Origin: Cyrtodaria siliqua
Taxonomy: Eukaryota; Mollusca; Bivalvia; Adapedonta; Hiatellidae
Assembly (NCBI GenBank): GCA_037043455.1
Contig: JAWPHD010004373.1
Location: forward strand, 62,001 to 126,000
Length of the DNA stretch: 64,000 nucleotides
Direction of reading: 5' to 3'
The notes beneath the pieces were generated by a model. The model was not told the DNA's origin and did no database searches. It saw only the letters and a program-made list of their open reading frames with translations. Both the position numbers and the translations under genes were made by a program. Below, one piece after another: positions 55,846-64,000 of the stretch (position 1 is the stretch's first letter; each line of letters starts with the position of its first letter).

Positions 55846-56891
55846 GGAGAAAATTTGCGAACAACCAAGGTCAGACAACCTTCGGCAGAGAGCCTAGCTA
55901 TGTTGAGAGACACAGAAATCAAACGTATGCATTCACTTCCTATTCAGGATAGTTGCAACACACGCTGATATATTGTATCTCTACATCATAACAAAATCGT
56001 CTGGAGGCAAAATTAACATATAAACGCACACATACGTACAATTAAAGCTCATATGAGTGAGATCACATTTAAGGATTCAACCACACACACGCTATATTAA
56101 GACAGTGACAATGAAAGGTGCCGGATCACTAGGATGCTGTTAATTCAGTAACTGGTACATATTAAAGTGAGATAATTTGAACTCACAACGGCAACTTTCA
56201 AAATTTGGGATCTAAGAGATTCACGTTCACAAAGCAGAGTTATATATATAGAGAGAAATGTTTGCGACCAACCAAGGAGACGAACTACGGCAGGGGCCAA
56301 GCTAAAATTTGATTTGATTTTACTGTTGTTAACGTCGTTTTTCAGCTCATGTTAGGTAACTGTATGTATGACAATCGATCGTTATATTTTATATTTAATA
56401 TTCATTCAATGTTTTGATTCCAAATGAATGAAAATCTTTGAAGTAACACGATGAAACAAATATCAAAAACGTTTTCAATCCATGAGTTGGGGTTACTGCA
56501 AAGTCAGCAAAAGTCAATAGATATACCGTTTATTGAATGAAGTGTCATATAAGGTACTTAGGAAAAAAACACGGTTTAGACGTGTAATAGAAAGTGCACC
56601 TAAATTATTAAGTTTTAATAAAATACTTTATGTTTGTCGATCAATAAGTCAAAACATGAAAATGAGCTTACTTTATTTAGAATTGGTGTCTTGTCTGCTC
56701 TAGGTGGATAAATGGACCATGCTAAGGACCAATTTATTACACGTAAAAACACCAACAACTTTGAGTAAAACAGTACCAAACTTTTCGGACAATTTCACAT
56801 GATGCACGCATGCCGTTGAGTGAATGCGGGTCATAACATTTGTTTATTTCTAGACGTTAATCCGTCTGTAGAGTGACCAAAATCAACGTAC
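55846..56891. other. Intronic sequence with a 60-bp diverged duplication
   Basis: ATATAGGGAGAAAATTTGCGA (55845) and ATATAGAGAGAAATGTTTGCGA (56245) start two related 60-bp stretches ending CGGCAG-G--C--AGCT; possibly ends of an unrecognised MITE. Otherwise unassigned. Confidence 0.4.
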
Positions 56892-57021
56892 CTTGATGTG
56901 ACGCATCTACTGCCGTGGCGATAGGGCCGATCATTGCAACGGCTTGTTGGAGCGCGGTTTCATTCGCTTTTGGTATGTCAACAAAACCTGTACATGTGGC
57001 ACCCATGTTTGCTTTTTTATA
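56892..57021 (-). CDS. Cathepsin L-like protease, middle exon
   Basis: Acceptor GGACATGCAAG/TATAAA and donor CATCAAG/GTACGT bound a 130-bp exon: YKKANMGATCTGFVDIPKA, NETALQQAVAMIGPIATAVD, ASHQ. This is the mature-domain segment G-A-T-x-T-G-F-V-D-I-P ... A-V-A-x-x-G-P-I-x-x-A-I-D-A-S-H of cathepsin L. The split Gly codon joins in phase to GFQFF of the next exon. Upstream exons with the catalytic Cys were not found in 57-61 kb. Confidence 0.9.
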
Positions 57022-57221
57022 CTTGCATGTCCAAGACTAATTATAAGGGTTAAACAAAACGATTACATATATACAGATGACACAGAAACAGGTTTGTTTT
57101 CGTGGCTACATTATGCGTCAGTTCATGTGGTTATTGAGTTGTTCTAATTTATTTTCGTTGTCACCCCTCTCTTTAATACTATGTAAACATGTATCTCAGG
57201 ATTGCCTCCTGTTAACAATGT

Positions 57222-57286
57222 ATTTCACACGCACGCACGCACGCACGCACGCACGCACACACACACATATACACGCGCGTATACAC
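57222..57286. repeat. (ACGC/AC)n microsatellite
   Basis: CACGCACGCACGCACG run, then ACACACACAC. Confidence 0.97.
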
Positions 57287-57479
57287 AAACTTACTCTTCG
57301 AGCTCGCTCACACACACAAATAATGTGACTTAAAGCTACAGAGTCTCTATTCTAACTGGTAATAACTCATGAATATGAATGAGTCACGTGTGAAAAATCG
57401 ATGAACACCTCCAATAGTAAGGCAGAAATCGATGCGTACAATATCACATTTTTAGCTCAGTGTGGATAATTGTAGCTCA

Positions 57480-57790
57480 GTGTTCATGAGAGGTAATGTA
57501 TAGTGCAACACCTCTCACGCCTCCTAGCACCAACTTAAGAGATATTCTACTTTAAATCCACAAAGATTGGGCTCGATCATGATCTCAAAGACCAGTCAGT
57601 AATAACACTACTGATTTGTAGTCGGGCAATTTTCTCCAGCACTAAACAAACGCTAGTGTGAATGATAATAAATACAAAAAAAGTGATCCCTTGGAAGCAA
57701 GGAACACAAACAAGAGATAAAAGTAGCAGACTCGGCTTTATTGAGTCTGTTCATGAGAGGTAATGCAAGTGCAACACCTCTAACGCCTCA
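57480..57790 (+). repeat. Two copies of the 'GACTCGG' dispersed repeat
   Basis: 57480-57600 (partial) and 57690-57790, same orientation, matching 18190-18375. Confidence 0.65.
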
Positions 57791-58677
57791 ATCAGTTGTT
57801 ATAATCAAATTGATCCGTAAGTAAGAATTACATGGTTAGTGACGTGGAATTTCAGTCATATTTAGGCAAGTGTAAAAAAAGTGATAAATATGAGCCTGTG
57901 GCGAGTATTTATAACATTTCGACGCGAACCAAAATACAAGTTACTAAACATATATAGTTTACATTACTACCACATCATCCCTTATTTGTAAATACTTTTA
58001 TTTTTATATATTTGCATTAATGTTTAATTACTATTTCATTTCTTCATCTTTCAACAGTTTTTGCGCAAAATATGACCTATTTATATGTCGACGTGCAGTT
58101 AAACACTATTCATTCATTCATTCATTCATTCATTACTTAACATGTGATTTTGTATCATGCACATTGTTTACATAACATACTTCTACCTGAAATTCAATGA
58201 AAACAACAGCTCACGTCTGCTTCGGTCAACATACAAATGGAGAATTTTTTTTCAATGGAAATAACTTTATGTTTAATGGCAAAACCTGTTTCCGGATCTA
58301 AGTATGTTTATATCGATAATGTAACATACTTTCTTGCATTCCTAAATTGATAAGTATTAAACATAGTGTGTATATATGTAGTTCAAATGGTAAATTCGTG
58401 ACGCTTTATTCCATCGAACAATAGTACATGATGTACCCAATTACAGCACAATACAGCAGTTGGGCGGATCATATTACGATAGTAGGATGTAGCTGTATTT
58501 GTATTAGTAGAAACATTCGTTGCATGATAAATCTTCATATTCTGATTTACGTTTTTGAAAAACTGATTTTATTATCTACAATTATCCACTTATAATTGTT
58601 ACCTACAGTTATGTTATCTACTTATAACTGTGACTCATAGCGTAGCTTATGTCAAGCCTTAACGCTATGACGCTATG
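57791..58677. other. Unassigned; (ATTC)n run at 58104-58136
   Basis: Apart from the tetranucleotide run no gene or repeat is recognised. Confidence 0.6.
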
Positions 58678-60531
<1,854 letters not shown>

Positions 60532-60966
60532 TAACTAACTATCTCAAACACTAACTTGCCACTTCCTACAACCCTTAATCATTAACTTACTCAGGGGATA
60601 AGGACGCCTCGGATTGAGAGATCTACAACATATAACAAGAATCACTTCGCCAATAAAAATCATAACAATTCATACACTCTTTAATCTTAACTATAGGAAC
60701 AACTCAAAACCATTTGCTTTGGACGCCATTCAGTACGCAGTACTTTGATATATATAATGACGTAAACACTATACAAAAGAAAACAACTCATTTAATAAAC
60801 AACGTTTGGCATATAATAGTCACCTAGTATTAATAAAAATGACCGAAGTTATTGTACTTTAAGTGCAAATACAATAAAACAATTTACATGATTATTTTCA
60901 GTAGTTTTCAAAACAAGCGGGACGTCGATAGTTTTAGAAAACATACACAATATTTAAAAAACAAAT
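60532..60966. other. Unassigned sequence
   Basis: Nothing recognised between the microsatellite and the duplicated segment. Confidence 0.6.
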
Positions 60967-61686
60967 ACGTTTTTGAAAGTAGGATTAAGCGTTATAGAAA
61001 AAACAACACCTTTTTAAATGTTATATAATGTTGATGACTGTTCAATATGTAGCGATACTTCATAATAAAAGCGTATGAGAGTAAACCTTTGGAAACGTCC
61101 GAACACGATCAATACGAAAAATTTGAGTATCGTTTTGATTGAGACTGTTTGATTGATAAGCTGTGTGATTGATAAGATGTATTGAATTGGGTTATAAGGC
61201 ACGCCAACACAACAAGCTTAATGACGAAAACAGGATCCAGCCTCCGTTGATAGTAGTATAAAATTATACTAAATAGACTCAGAACCATCACATCTGTAGA
61301 ACTGCAAGAACCACGATGCATGTTGTCTTCCACCTATTTAATGAATGCTATAAGAGGTGGTACTTTCTTGTTTAACATCTAAACTTATATTTACAACCAT
61401 GTATTTTGACCTCAACAGGAAATGAATTAAGATGTATAAACACAACTGAAATGCATTTATTTCAATATAAATTTGTTTAATAAATGAGTAAAATGGTCCT
61501 ATATAATCCACAGCACTCAAACGCAATGGCACTGTAGGTCCGCACTGTACCACAGACTTTTATCATATGAGCGACGTAAATATTCAATCAATAGAACAAT
61601 ACACAACATAACACGTGGCGAAGACAGGGTTACTGACTTGGAACGGTCAGTATGAAATACGGCCTTGAGGTTGGCTCAAATTGATT

Positions 61687-62268
61687 TTAGCGAGATTCCT
61701 CACATGCCGAATTATCGGAACCAATCAGGTTGTAGCTCGTGGCATTTGTTATACACTATTTAATAACCAAACAAACCAACTGTCTACTAAACCGAAGGTT
61801 CGGGGTTCGAGCCTCATATAAGGCAACATTTTTTAAAGGGACACACTGCAATTATGAAATTGTTATCAAGCATTAAAATTACCGTTGCGATATATTTATC
61901 CAGTATCATTTTAACTTTAAACCTTCTTGCATATCATTAAATAAACTTTTGAGTTTTCATTTTCTCTTCTTATTTTAGCTTAGATTTTAATATATTATTG
62001 GTGCAATATAATCAACAGTTAGTAATATGCAAAAACAGTTTACCTTTAGCTATTCTTATAATTATTAATAATGATTGAACAAATGCAGATTATATACAAA
62101 AACTAACAGGACACCGCGAGTTTCTTAGAAATCAAGATTGCCATATGTCCCTTTAAACCATAGAATGTTAAGATATTTCAAAACATATTATACGAAACTA
62201 CTACGAAATAAATCTGATTGGTTCCGACAATTTCCCATTTGAGTATTCTGTCGGTGTATACAACCTCG
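61687..62268. mobile_element. TIR MITE, copy interrupted by a second MITE
   Basis: GAATTATCGGAACCAATCAG and CTGATTGGTTCCGACAATTT ends as at 52.3 kb, with GGTTCGGGGTTCGAGCC inside. Confidence 0.75.
61838..62151. mobile_element. MITE with GGGACA/TGTCCC ends and TTTAAA flanks
   Basis: 314 bp from GGGACACACTGCAATT to AGATTGCCATATGTCCC, flanked on both sides by TTTAAA. The paralogous site in copy A (ATATTTAAACCATGCAATG near 52437) lacks it, so insertion and a TTAA- or TTTAAA-type target duplication are seen directly. Confidence 0.88.
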
Positions 62269-62725
62269 CTATTAATCTGTCAGCAGCGCAGTGAAAATAA
62301 AGTACAACCCATCAATAAGAAATCTTTAACGATAACGTCATCATCCGGAGCCATTTGTGAAAGATACACTTATATGTTGTTTTAAAGATATTTAAAAACA
62401 CATAACTATATCTCAAATTTCTGAAATTGGGAAAATGATCCCACAGTGTCTACATGGATTGTTTTTGTGTGAACAAACATGCTTCTTTTTTTGGAGGTGA
62501 ACACATTTACATAAACCTAGCAATGTTCGATAGTTTGTTAATGACATGACCATTAGAGCTTGAAACAACATCGTTTCTCTATTATACTGGCACATTTGAA
62601 CAATTGCAATATATGGTTCATAACTTAAAAGAAAAAATAAACAGCACAAACAGGTAAATCGAAATAAGTATTGCAGTTTTTCCTATATTTGACAAAATCA
62701 TGACATATTTATATTCGACAAACAT

Positions 62726-62833
<108 letters not shown>

Positions 62834-62967
62834 TCATAAAATATATATGTGAATATTTTTAGAAAAGAACTAACATGATCAAATCTTTTGGATCTTTCAA
62901 ATGCGAAAACCACTGAAATACCTAAGCGTTTTTATACGTAATTTTGAAATTATAAAAATCAACTGTA

Positions 62968-63589
62968 TATCAGTAGGAACGCCACGGACCTATAACATAT
63001 CAGTTCTGTTTGCATTTTAACTCCGCGAACATGGACTATTTCTTTGTATTTTACGGACTATTTTACGAATTTTCAATTAAAACAGACGCCATTTTATTAC
63101 ACCCGAAATTGGGCGCGCTACGTCGGCGAGCACTACGGGTACCTATGGAGTCTAACAACACGCGTACAATGTTTCATACCGTAGATTATGTAAACACTAA
63201 TACCTTACCGGACGAAATAACGTCCCATTTTGTGTCAACACGATGCAGTGTTGGTGACTGACAGGTCACCGTGACATAACTTGACACGTGAAATTGACAT
63301 GTTGTTGCAAGTTGGATTTGGGATTATTGTCTGCTGCTGGAGGTCCATGATCAAGGTATTTGTTTTGTCATTAAAATGTGTTTGTTAATAAACAGTACAC
63401 ACCCCTTTTAGATCGTGCATATTTAGACATTGGCCAAATACAGTGCCTAAAAAAGTAGTGTATAGGGTATACTAGAAAGTTCATAATCACTTTAAGTGTT
63501 TTTCGTGTACTCCGATCTTTCCAGTAACTGGATGTACTGTAAACTGTAGAACGTTTCGTGGAATTAAACAATTGCTAGTTGAAATGCTA
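62968..63589. other. Unassigned, CG-richer; 76-codon ORF from 63031
   Basis: ATG at 63031 opens MDYFFVFYGLFYEFSIKTD and ends at TGA 63259-63261 (...TRCSVGD). CG dinucleotides are more frequent than in the flanks. No domain recognised and no splice support, so not called as a gene. Confidence 0.25.
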
Positions 63590-63720
63590 TCAATGTCCCC
63601 CGCACCCCGCCCCCACCCAAGTACGGTAGATGGGGGTGTGGGGGTAGATGGAGCTTGCATACCGAAAACAAGGAGGGGGTAAGTAAACTAGAAACCCCCT
63701 CCACCCCCACCCCTCAGATG
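63590..63720. repeat. C-rich/G-rich stretch able to fold back
   Basis: CCCCCGCACCCCGCCCCCACC, then GGGGGTGTGGGGGTAG, then CCCCCTCCACCCCCACCCC. The G and C blocks are complementary and could form a hairpin or quadruplex. Confidence 0.7.
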
Positions 63721-64000
63721 CATGAATGTAAATAGTCAGCGTTGTCTCTATATCGTTATGTTATCCCCATTTTCTCGCACATTTGAGAATACATAACCCG
63801 ATACAACTACCATTGAAACAATGTAATCTGCCATAGACATTTGACTGAAATCGGTCAGATTCATATTTATGTACAGTAAAGTTTTGAGGCAAGGAAGTGA
63901 TTTTGAATTTACATTTAGTTACATTCTGTTGCGAAAAAAACAACGCAATTTCGAGAAAGTACATTTCACTTAAAAGCCTTTAAGGCGATGTAGCTACTAC
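63721..64000. other. Unassigned sequence
   Basis: GTTGCGAAAAAAACAACGCAATT near 63931 resembles MITE ends of the 43.9/44.4 kb type. Nothing else recognised. Confidence 0.4.

Noticed and set aside
63031..63261. 76-codon ORF as a gene
   Set aside because: No domain, no splice signals, short; only slightly CG-richer than flanks.

Overview
This is eukaryotic, AT-rich, intron-bearing DNA dominated by transposable elements and satellites. The repertoire points to a bivalve mollusc, probably a clam: an Ngaro-type tyrosine-recombinase retrotransposon with an SGNH hydrolase ORF, a Naiad-type Penelope-like element with in-frame UGA codons, a mag/Steamer-like Ty3 element, a LINE with a GDVHPNPGP motif, and tandem-repeat-bearing elements ending in GACGCCGCC runs. 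The species is inferred, not shown.

Layout. 1-6112: 3' part of an Ngaro element (gag tail, RT/RNase H, tyrosine recombinase, SGNH hydrolase) ending in split direct repeats B1-A2-B2; its B2 end abuts a 33-bp minisatellite (6113-9310). 9.3-13.5 kb: an isolated cathepsin-propeptide-like exon, retro-element tails, and two different tandem-repeat blocks. 13.5-18 kb: a near full-length Naiad PLE with GIY-YIG endonuclease N-terminal to the RT, three in-frame TGA codons, flanking pseudo-LTRs, and a hand-folded SECIS candidate lying across the TAA stop. 18.4-23.1 kb: a 4.6 kb foldback element. 24.9-26.1 kb: a hAT element with an 8-bp target duplication. 27.36-37.88 kb: a nest in which a 1.2 kb mariner is split by a 6.1 kb Ty3/mag element and a 3.2 kb LINE, while the Ty3 element itself carries two Naiad-family fragments. 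38-45 kb: dispersed duplications, a tandem-repeat composite element and a Tc1-type MITE.

45.8-49.2 kb is the least repetitive part. It holds short ORFs on both strands with CG-rich codons, plus a two-exon plus-strand gene whose splice phases agree; none is assigned a function. 49.6-50.2 kb is a Tc1 transposase relic. 51.5-63 kb holds the only clear host gene, a minus-strand cathepsin L-like cysteine protease. Its last coding exon occurs twice, inside a duplicated segment; one copy is intact and the other has TGA in place of a conserved Cys codon. A 1.85 kb CAGA microsatellite lies between the two copies.

How the parts work together: the mobile elements are parasitic modules at different stages of decay. 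The Ngaro ORFs look intact. The Naiad has two frameshifts and one TAA besides its UGAs. The mariner, Ty3, LINE, hAT and Tc1 copies are dead. The host signal is limited to the cathepsin exons and the 46-49 kb ORFs. Reading frames, splice phases, motif residues, duplications and terminal repeats were read directly from the sequence; family names come from recognised motifs, without any database search.
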